In this document: positions 1 through 11,366 of the stretch, piece after piece | Numbering within the stretch: the stretch's first letter is position 1 | Layout of the letters: every line of letters starts with the position of its first letter | DNA from: Sorghum bicolor | Lineage: Eukaryota > Streptophyta > Magnoliopsida > Poales > Poaceae | Length of the DNA: 64,000 nucleotides | Reading direction: 5' to 3' | Assembly: GCF_000003195.3 (NCBI RefSeq) | Contig: NC_012872.2 | Location: 20,756,048 to 20,820,047 of the forward strand | The notes under the pieces: model-generated | Seen by the model: the letters and a program-made list of their open reading frames with translations, nothing else | Databases searched by the model: none | What the model was told of the DNA's origin: nothing | Position numbers and translations under genes: made by a program

Positions 1-94
1 GATTTCCTACTCATTAACTTGATAAATCTCATTAGTCCTCTAATTTGATTGTCATTAACACCCAAACCCACAATAGGGCTTGATTGCACTTACA
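1..94 (-). mobile_element. Start of a 3' LTR, Sirevirus-like Ty1/copia element (runs off window)
   Basis: Read on the minus strand, a run CCAAAAAGGGGGAGAT (95-110) is followed at 94 by TGTAAGTGC and onwards to base 1. A purine tract of this form directly followed by TG is the usual 3' LTR junction of grass Sireviruses (Opie/Ji/SIRE1 group). The LTR continues beyond the window, so its length and a second copy cannot be seen. The family is inferred from the tract and from the env-like gene upstream. Confidence 0.5.
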
Positions 95-110
95 ATCTCC
101 CCCTTTTTGG
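95..110 (-). other. Polypurine tract of the Sirevirus-like element
   Basis: The minus strand reads CCAAAAAGGGGGAGAT next to the LTR start TGTA. This is the expected primer site for plus-strand DNA synthesis and fixes the element orientation as minus. Confidence 0.5.
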
Positions 111-723
111 TGATTGATGACAACCTAATTAAAGCTTTCAACATAATAATCAAGAATTGAGATTTTCGAGCCATGAACGTAGGAGCCTCCCCCTGAAGAT
201 GTGAATGAGGATTGAATCCTCAACACTTGATTTATAATGCAAGATTTTACATCTTTAGGTAGGAGGACCTCCCCCTACATCTATGCCTGATGTGGGGTGT
301 TGTGCAAAGTGTCACAGGAATAGACGTGATGCAACAAATAGTTAATCAATAGAGGAGCCTGGCTGCTGGGGCATAAGACGGCACTGCTAGCCTAGAAGGG
401 CGGCACTACCGGCCTAGCACCCAACAGTTAGACAACACCTAGAACACCACAACAGAGACTAAAGAGGGGAAACAACAAAGTGAACTGAAACTAAATAATA
501 AAACAGCTAGTCTTAAGAACATGTCCATATCCAAAGAAAATAGTGAGATAAAGTAGCCATAATACATAAAATAGAGTTTTCAACGGCTTACTCTCACAAA
601 CTAAATAACTATTCTCAAGAGATAAGACATGAAGCACAGCTAGATCTCAAAAAATGTTTGACCCCTCTAATTTTCTGCGCCTTTGGTGTCAAGCACCAAA
701 AAGAGAGGAGAAAAGAAAAGAAA

Positions 724-867
724 TCACTCGTTGTCACTGTCGGAGTCAACTCTAGCACGTCCCTGAACGTGAGTGGTGGAGGTGAATCGTCCTGAACGTC
801 GAGGTGGAGCGGAAGAAGAGGAAGGCCCAGCTGCCTATGAAGGGTCACAAGGACGTCGGGAGTAGAC
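724..867 (-). pseudogene. C-terminal piece of an env-like (ORF-1 type) retroelement protein
   Basis: This is the tail of the coding frame that begins at 3695-5165. The frame is cut by the solo LTR at 868-3689. If one copy of the 5-bp target duplication (TAGAC) is ignored, the reading frame runs straight across the insertion. The tail is rich in Ser, Pro and Arg, has one in-frame TAG, and ends in an acidic DSDSDNE-type stretch before the stop at 724-726. Roughly 600 bp of non-coding DNA then lead to the polypurine tract. Position between pol and the 3' LTR fits the env-like third gene of Sireviruses; the function is not known. Confidence 0.5.
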
Positions 868-3689
868 TGTAACACCCTGAAAACCACAAATACACTGGGA
901 TGCTACTAGACTACACAAACAACAGCTGCACACAACCAATAAACAATTTGGCAGCATCTTCTTTGTATTTATAGCAAGCGGAAGAATAAAAATATAAAAA
1001 ATAATGAAATACCAAACTAGGATTAATGAACATCCTAACGCAAATAAGTTACTTCAACAAGAATTAAGTTTAACATCCACACTTTAAACAATCGCATTCA
1101 AAACCAACGAGCAAAACAAGTTATTATTTATTAAAACACAAGGTCTCTAAATGAAGAAGTGTGTGATGTGCAGCTAATTCCCTTCCCTTCCAAGCAAGCA
1201 TCAAGTACCTAGATTGAGTAAAGCAAGGGTGAGATGAAATATCTCAGCAATCGAACTTGTTTTGACAAGCTATTTAAACCACAATTTGAATTAACATCAA
1301 TTTAATATGGTGTTCCCAATTGACATAATATCATACTAAAGTAATAGTCTTCCAATTTGGAACATAGCCAATAATACAGAGCTTCATAATAATGTGAATA
1401 AAATCCCTTCAATAACATACTTCTCATGAATGCATATGAATGCAATGCATATGTCTCCTGCCTGCACACCCAACAAGGTGTGGAGCTGCATCCCATGATG
1501 CGTACCGGTACAGTCATGACCATAGGTCAAGACATAACTTCCAATGCCAATGAATGATGCAATGCACTTGGCATGTTGCAATAAAATTAATAAATTACAA
1601 TGATACTCCAACTTCAAATTCAGGTTTGCGGGCTAGCCACAAATAACAATATAAAATAATACCATGACCATAAGTACTTAAATAAGACCACAGTTTAACT
1701 AAGACTAAATATACCCAAATCATAAATTTTAGATATGAGAGGGATGACATTCTTATAGACAATAAACTGTAGGTGATAAAAATAACAAGCCAAAACGGTA
1801 GCAAACCACCGCTACATTCACTTGCCTCTTTACCGAAGGAGAACAAAAGCACTAGCGACGTTCTGAAGTGCTACCACCTGATCACAAATAATACTCAGTA
1901 CATACACCAACATACAAGCAAGAGTAAGAACAAATACGCACTAAAGCGCCCCAAACACGACATTCAAGCCTCTACCATTTGCGCTACCGATCAAGACAGC
2001 AGCACCAACTCTTCTCATATTCATATACTTCAGAATACTCATCCAAAAATTACCATAATTTATCAGATCATGTAAAACTCTGTTATATACAACTTTTGTA
2101 CTGAAAGGTTTTGCATCAGAGGTCTGCAAGATGGTATAATTAACCATAGAACACAACTGAATATTTCTGACTTTCAAAGCAGAACATCAAACTTCAAAAT
2201 TTCATAACTAGAGATATACTTATTCAAAAATTACAAACTTTACCAATATAGAAAGCTTAACAAAAATCGTAGAACTTTTGTTAATAATAAAAGACCTAAT
2301 TATTTCTTTAACAGGGTCAAAAACTGTATAGATCCAAAACTGCCCAGATTTTCGTCACTGGAAAACCCTCAAAACACGGACCAAACAACCAATTAACAGC
2401 AGCAATCCTACTTTACATTTTTAGTGTGAATAGGTTACATGTTCAAAAATTATGAAATTTTTATAGAAGATATAAAACTCTATTATCTACAACTTTTATA
2501 TAAATCAGTCTGGCATATGAGATCTTCAAGATAGCATAAACAATCTCTGAACTTAACTGAACTTTTCTGACGATAAAAACAAGATAGTAAGCTTCTAAAA
2601 TTCATAAGTGGAGTTATGCTTATCCAAAAATGATGATCTTTATGAATATAGAAAACTTAACTAATATTCTACAACTTTCATGTTATAAGCTTTGGATTTT
2701 AAGGACTGAAAGATACTCATAACGAGTCAAGAATCTAACTACACTTTTCAGATAGCAGAACAACAACAGCTGACAAAAACGCACATAACTGGAGCTATAA
2801 TGGTCGACAATATATGATATTTAACAATCTGGAAAGCTTCTGAAATTACAAACAAGTTTTATTTAGATCATACCATGAGATTATGGACGTATGATAACAT
2901 AAAACTGAATGTATCTAACTGTGTCCTGATTTCTGACAGCACAAATGCATCAACAAACAATGACCATATCTCTTAGACCATAAGGGCTACAAAAGTGATC
3001 ATTACGCCAAAAGAAATATATTGAAGTCTGCTGCTTGAATATAATTTACCTACGATTTCTAGATATATAAACATAGCCCAAAACAGCATACAACTTACAA
3101 CTGCGCAATCTGGAAAAAACAGCAGGGCCTAATTTCCAGATTAGAACCCTAACTCGTCAACTAATCCAAGAGAATTGCCAAACCCTAGCATAGATTTCCC
3201 ACAAAAACAAAAGGGAAAAGAAGGATCTTACCCCGATGATTTTAGATGAGGAACGAAAACGGCAGTGATCCGAAATCCATGGGCGAAACTCTAGTTTCTC
3301 CCACCTCCTCCCTTCTCTCCTTTCTTTTCTCTTCTCCCCACTCTTCCTTTCTTTTCCTTGAATATGAACAGCTATGGATGGCACCTAAAGGCCTTGGAAG
3401 GGGATATAAAAGGTCACCATGGGCACTGTAGCGGCGCGGCACTGTAGCATGTTTCCTGTTTATTTGTTTTTCTTAAAACTTCTAAAATTTATATCTCCAT
3501 AACCCAAATTCCAAACAATGCATAAGAGCAGTGCAACTGAAAGCATTCGATGATCTCTACACATTTATGGTCTTTGATTATCCATTCAAGCGACATAAAC
3601 AAATTATTTTTTTCCACTCGCTAGAACTCCTAATTATGTATTTACCATTTTACGCTTTCTGACATACAAAACTGTTTTGGGGTATTACA
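868..3689 (-). mobile_element. Solo LTR (about 2.8 kb) of a TGTAACACCC-type retroelement
   Basis: The block starts TGTAACACCC and ends GGTATTACA (TG..CA). It is flanked by a perfect 5-bp duplication TAGAC (863-867 and 3690-3694), and no internal region or second LTR is present. It interrupts the env-like gene. On the minus strand a TATA-like TTTTATAT lies near 3400 and a GC-rich leader follows, so the transcription direction is probably minus. Between about 2150 and 3100 there are several degenerate units of 150-190 bp that resemble units inside the LARD at 20839-23166. The ends also resemble that element, which suggests a related family. Confidence 0.75.
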
Positions 3690-3694
3690 TAGAC

Positions 3695-5165
3695 ACGTAG
3701 CAAAGTCTCCTGAACCTGTGGATCTTCCTCTACTACCCGGATCCCCTCATCATTACTATCATCACCGTCAGGCTGCTCAAAGTGCTGCTACTGTGTATAT
3801 CCATGGGGCTGCTCATCCTCAGAAGAGGTGTCTGATAGGCTAGGCAGGTTAGGGAACTGGGGTGGAGGCCTAAACGGTGCAAGAGGTGGAAGTCTTGCCA
3901 ACTCCCTAGCTGCCCTAACTACCTCTCTATTCTCCAAACAATCCTCATAAGCAGTTTTTGCAGCATAGGTAAAAGTAGCAAAAATTGCCTTGATCCATTC
4001 ACTCATCTTCCCAAGCTTCTTCCCCTTCTTTTTCCCACCACCCCTAGAGGACTCAGGAATATCTCTGTGAGCAAAAGATGTCCCTCTAGTGGGTGAACCA
4101 GCTGCTGCCCAACTGCTGCCCTTACCTCCATGAGTCTTCTTTATGTTGTAAACCCCATGAATGCAGTCCTTGGGGAATCTCTGACCTAAAACTCTCTCAA
4201 TCATAAACATAAGATAAGGTGCATAGGGCAGCGACCTTCTTCAATCATCCATGGCATAGGCTAACTCAACCCAAATAAATCTTCCTACATTGAACCTCTC
4301 ACCATCTGGGAACCTAGACAACACATTAGTGATATATCCATTTAGATTAGTTGCATTGTCTATGGGATTGACAGTGATTCTGAACAGGTTATTCATGGTG
4401 TAATAAATTGCCTTCAACCATGTCCTTCTCCCATCAGCCTTGCTAGGATCCTCCCACATAAAACTCACCTCATGTGGCTCAAGATGACGCACATCATGGA
4501 TCCTACTGAAAGATCTATGAATCTATCCAAAACCAAGAATACAACAAAAGGTGACAAAATCAAAGTGATAATGCCTACCATCTGTCATCCAGTGGATCTC
4601 ATCTTCATCCTTGTTCCAAAAGTATGTGGCATGAAACTGTGCAAGGACTTCTCTATTCCAATCATACCTGAAACTCATGATATCTGTCAACTGGAATCTA
4701 TCACAGGTCCTTATGGCAGCAGCAAACTCATTTCTATCTTACAGCTCATTGAAATCAACATACTGCATCTTGCAAATTTTACCCCTAGGCTTTGACATGA
4801 TGGCTGTGGCATAGAAGTTGGAATGGAACACATTCCAAAACCTATAATCAACTCCCAATAGCTTATATGCAGCATAGGGATCAATCTCTCTGGCCTCACC
4901 AGTAGCCTTCCAACTCCTTCCATAATCAACAACTGCATGTCTGATATTGTTGTGAGGTTCTATGAGAACAAACTCATCCTCATTGTTTCTCATGTAACTG
5001 TCATCAAACTCTATGAGGTGGTTTGGTGTGCTAGGCATGAAAGGGATGGTGTATCCAATCCTTTGATTCATTTCTTCCTCAGCCACATATTGGTCATGTG
5101 CTGCTCAATCAGTGGCTCTAGGCGCTGCACCACTGCCTCCAGCTGTCCTCCCCCTGCCTCTGAAT
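3695..5165 (-). pseudogene. Env-like / retrotransposon ORF-1 type protein, broken by stops
   Basis: One minus-strand frame can be followed from about 5165 to 3695 and then, across the solo LTR, to 724. It is interrupted only by stop codons: a TGA near 5115, TAA at 4739-4741, a TAG near 4520, a TGA near 4240 and a TAG near 3790. The product looks like the large uncharacterised plant proteins annotated as retrotransposon ORF-1 or env-like: a mixed hydrophilic N-terminal region, a Trp/Phe/Tyr-rich middle and a Lys-rich GGGKKKGKK stretch. Several stops fit C-to-T changes on either strand (Trp or Gln codons). There is no obvious signal peptide. The assignment to a Sirevirus env-like gene rests on position. 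Confidence 0.5.
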
Positions 5166-6453
5166 ATATTTATTTTATTTTTATGCCACCACAGTGAATG
5201 TACTTCTGGGTTTTATGCCATGAGCATACTCACATGGGGCTTACTATTTTTAACATTTTTATTTTCTTTTCGAGATGATATGAACCTGATTAACTAAGCA
5301 AACTATTTTAAATAACTGAAGGGAAAAGGATAACTACCAAGTTTACCTCTTGGCAAGGCGTTCGGTGTTTTTAAGTCCTCCGAACGGGACTCTCCGTTTT
5401 CTCAGTCGTCCTAAGATTCCGGCGGCGCCTCCTCTTCTAGTACAACTCTCTTCTCTATCCATACCTGATTTGGTGCTACGGTCTCCTCTGGACAATCATG
5501 TTCAAGATGTATATCTTTGGACCTTATTACATCTCCTTTATAGTCTGTCCATCCGTCCTTGATGATTTGCCTCCTCTGGTTTCGGTTGCGTCGCCTTCTT
5601 CTCATCCTGATCTGCTTAGAATCTTCAACTATATAGTTAGAATCATTAAAGTAGTGGCGTACCTTCTCAGAGGGGAAGTGCATGTGGACTTCTCCGGTTC
5701 CAATGTAGATGATTGCTTTAACGGTGCCGAGGAACGGTCTCCCAAGGATGATGGGCGGATCGTACTCGTCTTCTCCCATATCAATAACCTGGGTCGTCCT
5801 TTTTTTTGGTCAGGAACGGTGACTTAAGTTGACGATCTTGACTTCCTTGAGCTGCAGTGACCATCTTAGCTGACTCGGTCCACATTTGCTTGTTCCTGTT
5901 CCTCCTGTTGGTCCTCTTCCTTGGTTCAGGTCGGGATTGCTTTGAAATTTGTGTAGTCTTGTTCTTAAAGAAAAACGTCTCCTTCTTCCCCTTGATGTAG
6001 AAACTGATCTTGGTAGCACTAGCGTAGATGACAGCTCTCGAGGTGTTCAGGAATGGCCTCCCTAGGATGATGGGTGCCCTTTCATTAGTACCAGTCTCTA
6101 TCACCATGAAGTCTGCTGGAGCGTACAAGGTACCAACTCGGACGCAGAGGTTCTTCAATATTTCCTTTGGGAAACTGAGTGTCTGATCTGCAAGCTGAGT
6201 AGTTAGGCCTCTATTGATTCCAACCTTGATTTTGTTGAGGACGCTTGTAGTAGTAGTAGTTGTTGTTGATGTAATTTACGTCCTCAAGCATCTCAGGGCA
6301 GTGATTGACTGAGTGTCCAGTATCTCCAGTGTGTTTGTGCTCGTAAATCTAGGTCCTTCAATTGGAAGAATCTGGGAGTTGTAAAACTCCTTCAGGTTTT
6401 GCTCGAAGTGTACCTCCTCATAAAGACAAGGCAGAAATCAAGTGTATGGGCCC
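5166..6453 (-). mobile_element. Internally deleted copy (A) of a gag/protease-only LTR element
   Basis: This block is collinear with 13365-15300 of the fuller copy B. It starts with the shared AT-rich stretch containing TATGCCACCACAGTG and passes through the same coding sequence. Two internal segments present in copy B are missing. No LTRs remain on either side: its left edge abuts the env-like gene and its right edge an unrelated LTR. It is a fragment and cannot be mobile on its own. Confidence 0.65.
5411..6158 (-). pseudogene. Gag-downstream protease-like coding remnant, copy A
   Basis: Two open stretches (5781-6158 and 5411-5779) match the copy B protein at 13603-14700. Each holds one IILGRPFL motif, the C-terminal hallmark of plant retropepsin-like domains. 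The first continues into a Lys/Arg-rich linker and the second into a RRRRRNRNQRR-type basic run. The second DTGSG active-site segment seen in copy B is missing, so the two halves are fused out of order. Upstream to about 6300 a short Gln/Tyr-rich gag remnant remains. No reverse transcriptase or integrase is present. Confidence 0.65.
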
Positions 6454-7078
6454 TGTTGGTGAAAAACACCAATAGAACCAAAAGTGTATTTGTTCTTCTC
6501 TAACCTTAAGCATAGAGAGCAAGACAAAGTTGATGGATAATAAGATCATCAGTGTAGCATTTAAAACATTTGTCAGATCAGATGGCTCAACCTAATGGAA
6601 AGATAATCTATCTATATTTATGTTTTGTTTATATCTTCCAAAGATTGAATGTGCACATTTTAGCTTATAAGATTAGGAGTGTGGGATCACGAAGGTAGTA
6701 CTAAGAACACAGATTAAAGGACTAAACATGTTGAATTAATTGGGTTGGTTAATTTAGAGTTACAAATCATACATGTTTGTCTCTTTATTTTATGTGAACG
6801 CCAGAACCAAGGAGAAGCTTATAAAAGCGATAGTCAAGTACCTTAAGATGTTACCTTACTTGAAGAGTCATGGTACAGTATCACCTTGTGGAAGCTTTCC
6901 TTTCTTAGCGGTTGTGCATCGTGTTTGTGGCACCCTCCATGGATCATCTCTTATGAGCTATGTCTTCCTTGTGTAAATTGTTAAACTTGATTTGTCTCTC
7001 TCTTTGTCCCTAGTGTGAGTTTATCTCAGGACTTCCCATGTCGATATTGAAAGTTTTTCTGCAGGGGTTAGTCCAACA
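6454..7078. repeat. LTR-like block, TGTTGGTGA...TCCAACA
   Basis: The block starts TGTTGGTGAAAAACACC and ends GTCCAACA, with TG..CA ends and a short inverted terminal match TGTTGG/CCAACA. Flanks are GGCCC on the left and AAATA on the right, so no target duplication is visible. It has no match to the LTR at 8899-10113, so it is not that element's partner. It is either a solo LTR with lost flanks or one end of a truncated element. Confidence 0.5.
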
Positions 7079-7754
7079 AAATATCCAATATCTACTATAG
7101 CATACTATCGGCTCAAAAATCAACCTAGACACCATGTCTAATTTGATTTAGGAGGGCGTTTTAACCTAAGCACCGTGCTTAATTTAAAATCCCTTGCAAG
7201 TAAGATCATCATTCCTAAACTAAGCACCATGCTTATTTAAGAGATAAATGAAACTACTCCAAACCTAGACATATACTAAAGCAAATAAAGGTAGCATGAG
7301 AGCATTTATAGAGATCTACTCAAGTGGAGATTAAGTAGTGTGATTAGTATTTAATAAATTGAGCATGTCTCAAAGGTAGGAACAACTAACATAGCAACAT
7401 GGCAAAGGATGTTTTTATGTAAAGTACTCCCCCAAGCTTGAATTTTGCAAAATTCAAGTTTGGATGAATTTAATTCAATGTTGTATGATGGTTGGTTGGA
7501 CATACCTTGTGCTTGTCATTCATCCGATCTTCTTGCTCCAATCCTGGAAAGGTTAGTGGCAAGAATACCCGAAGGAATATTTTTACAATTATCCTTATAT
7601 GCTCAATACACAAGGTAATGTTGCAAATAATTAACAGCTCATGTTACGATCTGATCAGTGCTTGTTTTAAGACACTAAGCTTGTCCTTGGGAAACCATCA
7701 ATTTATGTCGGCGAAGTGGTTTCCCCTCCAACGCTAACCTATATCAAGATCAAC

Positions 7755-8776
7755 TCAACGAGATCTGCAATGTTTATTATAGACATATGTATCGACAACC
7801 GTCCTTTTAAAGTTTTTATAAATAGAAAGGAAGAGGGGGTTGGGAATCTCAAATGTGGTGATGTTGGGGAGACCAATAGATTGGGAAGATGTTGCATATG
7901 AGCATGGAGTAAACGAAGTGGCTCTGAAATAAATTCCATGCTCATTAATGTTATCTTCGTCTCCAATCTGAATGTTCGGAGTTTCTCCTAGATTGGTCTC
8001 GCCTATGTCCTCTTCTATAGTTGGATGAATCTCATCTTCAAAGGGAGTTAAGAACTCACCATTTGAAATTGAGCCAAAGTCAGAATCCATTAAGGCTTCT
8101 TCCTTGTCCATCCATTCAATGGTGATAGCACATGGATTTTTAATGCCCTCTAGCCATTGATGTTGCTCTTCTCGATCCTCCTTATGGTCTTGGTGACTCT
8201 TATGCATGGGATGTCTAGAGAGATTCATAGGATCATCGGGAGATTCAAGAGAAAGAGCATAGTAGAAATTATTAAGCTCAAGGATGGGTTGGATAGCCGA
8301 ATCATGGGATTGAAATGTTTGGAAATCGGCTATTGAAACTTCCTTTCCTTGTCTGGGAGATGATTCCTTCTCTATCTCTAGGAATTTTTTATGAAGACAA
8401 GTGCAAGAAGGATGTCCACGAATGAAGACATACCTTGCTTTACTAATAGATAAAGAAAGAAAGACTCTACCAAAGGTTATATGATTAAGACCAATGTAAA
8501 AATATTGAGAAAAAACATGGTCTTGTAGGGCTAGGTTTAAACCAGAATTTATAGAAAGATTAACAGATTCCCTAGGTGTAGCTAAAAGTTCATTACCTTC
8601 TTGATTAAAAGATAGGACCTCGGCTATAGAAAAGGGTTGGTTTTGACCTATTGCAATCAACTCCGGACACAGATCATAATTAGGGGCAAAGAAAAGACTT
8701 GTTGACTCCCATGGTCTATGGCTGGTCTTCGAAGGTGCAAAAATTCAATAATAGGTGTGGAATTAGAGTTATCCAT
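7755..8776 (-). pseudogene. Unrecognised element-borne protein, one frameshift
   Basis: Just inside the LTR/primer site at 8873-10113 an ATG at 8776 opens a frame (MDNSNSTP...) that closes at 8657. A second frame overlaps it and is open for 301 codons to 7755, so one frameshift near 8660-8700 probably split a single gene. The product is hydrophilic and acidic in its second half (DKEEALMDSDFG, EDEIHPTIEEDIGET). It has no zinc knuckle, DTG, reverse transcriptase or integrase motif that I can see. The position just after the primer site is where gag would lie. I do not recognise a family, and the call as an element protein comes from context only. Confidence 0.45.
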
Positions 8777-8872
8777 AAAGATGGAAAAAATAAAAGGATA
8801 AAAGAATAAAAGTATAAAAGTATAATACAAGATAATAGCAAGACTTAAAGTTATCTCAGCAAACCGTCTTTC

Positions 8873-8890
8873 TCCCCGGCAACGGCACCA
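8873..8890 (-). other. tRNA primer-binding site
   Basis: The minus strand reads TGGTGCCGTTGCCGGGGA eight bases inside the LTR that ends at 8899. It closely matches the primer site typical of Athila/Tat-lineage gypsy elements. It fixes the LTR at 8899-10113 as a 5' LTR on the minus strand. Confidence 0.7.
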
Positions 8891-8898
8891 GAAATGCT

Positions 8899-10113
8899 TG
8901 TTGACATTTGGTAACGCCATCAGGAAATGATCCGCAAGCGCACGGATATTGGTGAGCATTTCACCCAGGAGGTTATCCAGAGTATCGTATTTATAATTAT
9001 ACCACTGGGAGAAAGCGTGCATCTGACTAACCAAATCTATTGCTACTACCCTTTAGGCTACAAAGAATGTGACTCGATGTGAGCAATGTATAGAGAAGAC
9101 TACAACCATAATCTCGTTCTAACCTTGGTAAGGATGATCTACTGTTCTGTTGGGGAGGCTCACGGAATCTAGACACCACAAAGGATGTTCAACCCGCACC
9201 TATAAACCCTATCCATCCTGCTAACTGGATATGGGCTACAAAGGTAACTCGGAAATGTCACGTTCCTCGCTACTACCACGGTCCAGCTAGTCAAGGGATA
9301 TCTATGAGTATCCTAGCCCAAACACCACGTTTATGCTAGAGATGATTACTCTAAACTCTACGCGAAGAGATCAAAGTAAACTCATAAACCAAAGAACAAT
9401 AAAACAAGAACTTACTAGAATTTAGAAGTCGAAATACTCAAGAATCCTAGGAGTAAGCTTCGAGTTAGGAGAACTTGATCCCGCAGGTACAACCTTGGAG
9501 TAGACACCGACTGGCTGGGCTTCCTCCGATCTACACCTCCAGTCTATCTCTCTCAATCTAGTAGAACTAGTCTACTCTCACATTGGATGCTAATCCCTAA
9601 GTCTATGTAGAGGAAAGGTTATCCTTCAAGGGCACCTCTCAACTCTATGATGAACTTGTTCTCCTCCAGGGGCCAGGGGGTCTGCTTATATAGTCCCCTC
9701 AGGTGAACGTGGGCCGTCGGATCAAACCGACATGGATTGAATGGTTATCCTTGATCCTTTAGGTCGGTAGAGCGTAATCCGCGAGACGGGACCTGATTGG
9801 CCACAACACCTGGGCGGGCGCCCAAGGGGGAGGGCGGGCGCCCTGCCCCCGGGCCCGATCGCCTTCCCTTTCGTTCCCGTGGCTTCTGAAGTCTTCTAGA
9901 TGATAGAAAATTGCGCGACACGTTAATATGTCTATGTAAACCCGACGTGTGGGCATTTCTTCCATATTTCCTGATAACCCCCTGTAGAAATAGACAAACA
10001 CCAAAACTCGTGGAATTCTGTCAAATAAAACCCTAAGTCTGGGTGTTGGTTGCATTTGGATCCTTTTCTTTATTTATTTGATGATTATATTTAGTACTTA
10101 AGGACCGTCAACA
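8899..10113 (-). repeat. 5' LTR (1215 bp) of a minus-strand gypsy-type element
   Basis: The ends are TGTTGAC and GTCAACA, a perfect 7-bp inverted pair. The primer site lies at its left edge, and a TATA-like TATATAAG is seen on the minus strand near 9690. The last 450 bp resemble the ends of the LTRs at 10114-11366 and 25364-25507, while the first part is only distantly similar, so this is a sister family. Its right edge abuts the middle of another LTR, as if this element inserted there. The matching 3' LTR and left target duplication were not found. Confidence 0.65.
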
Positions 10114-11366
10114 ATGGTGACAAAGATAATTAATCTGATCAGCATAACTAGCCACATATAATAATGATAAGCACCTCAACAGATATTCTAGCAAGTCATT
10201 AGCATGGAATTAGGATGAACTACAAGAATATTTCCTAAGTTATTCTTAACTATAAAGTCTAGCATATCATAGTTAGTGCAATTATACTTGGCAATCATTG
10301 CGAGATAGGACTACGCCCATGCATAGTGATATTATCAAGGAAGATGAGAAACATAGCAATCACTCCCCTATAATAATGTTGCTCTACCTGCCCTATACAC
10401 GAGAGGGGGACTATATAAGAATCAATGGAGCTGTCACCACCACGAACCACCCCGCGATCCGGCATATAGGGTACAATCGCAGATAAATACGGTATAGGCA
10501 CCATGCCTACACAGTACTCATCATTTACCCACTGTACACATGGATTAACGCTATACGATCCTAAACATGTATATAATTCCAATCTAACTAAGCCAAGCAT
10601 ATAACTATGATAAACTAAGAACAATATAATTGCAAATATAAACAAGTAGAGCAAAGTCATAATCAATATATTGAAGTAGAACAAAGTCATATTCATAATA
10701 TTGAAGAACAATGATGAACAAATGAAGAACAGTAGAGGAATTACCAAGAATCCTCTTGATAGATCCGGAAACCAATCGAAGATTGACTCATTCTAGTTCT
10801 AATCCTATGTAGCTATGCTAAACTAGAGATCTAGTTGATGTGGTGGATCTAGGGCTTGATCAGAGACTTCATCTCCCAAGATGGATGAATGAATTAGGGC
10901 TTCAGAGGTCCTCTCCTCTAGGGGCCAGGGGGTCTGCTTATATAGTCCCTCCAAATGAATATGGATCGTCAGAACAAACCAACCTTAATCGCATGGTTTT
11001 CCTTAATCCCTTAGGTCGGTGGAGCATGATCTGTGAGGCGGAGCCTGATTGGCTCTCAGGCCAGGGTGGGCTCCCAAGGGGGGAGGGCGGGCGCCCTGCC
11101 CTCGGGTCCGCTCGGTCTCCTGGTCGTTCCTGTGGCTTCTCGACTCTTCTAGATGTTGGATAATTGTGGTGCATATTAATATCTCTATGTAAACCCGACA
11201 TATGGGCCTTTCTTCCATAATTCCTGATAACCCCCTGCAGAAATAGACAAACACCAAAACTCGTGGAATTCTGTCAGATAAAACCCTAAGTCCGGGTGTC
11301 GGTTGCATTTGGATCCTTTTCTTTGTTTATTTGTTGATTATATTTGATACTTAAGGACTGTCAACA
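10114..11366 (-). repeat. 3' LTR of copy B, missing its first part
   Basis: The block is collinear with 17572-18672 plus 25364-25507: both contain ATGGTGACAAAGATAATT at the start and end in GTCAACA. The first roughly 400 bp of the LTR are absent here and replaced by the neighbouring LTR ending at 10113. The internal side at 11367 carries CTCCCCCAAGCTT, the complement of a purine tract. Confidence 0.65.

Noticed and set aside
6454..10113. Pairing the LTR-like blocks at 6454-7078 and 8899-10113 as one element
   Set aside because: The two blocks share only TGTTG..CAACA-type ends and differ in sequence and length, so they are not LTRs of the same element.
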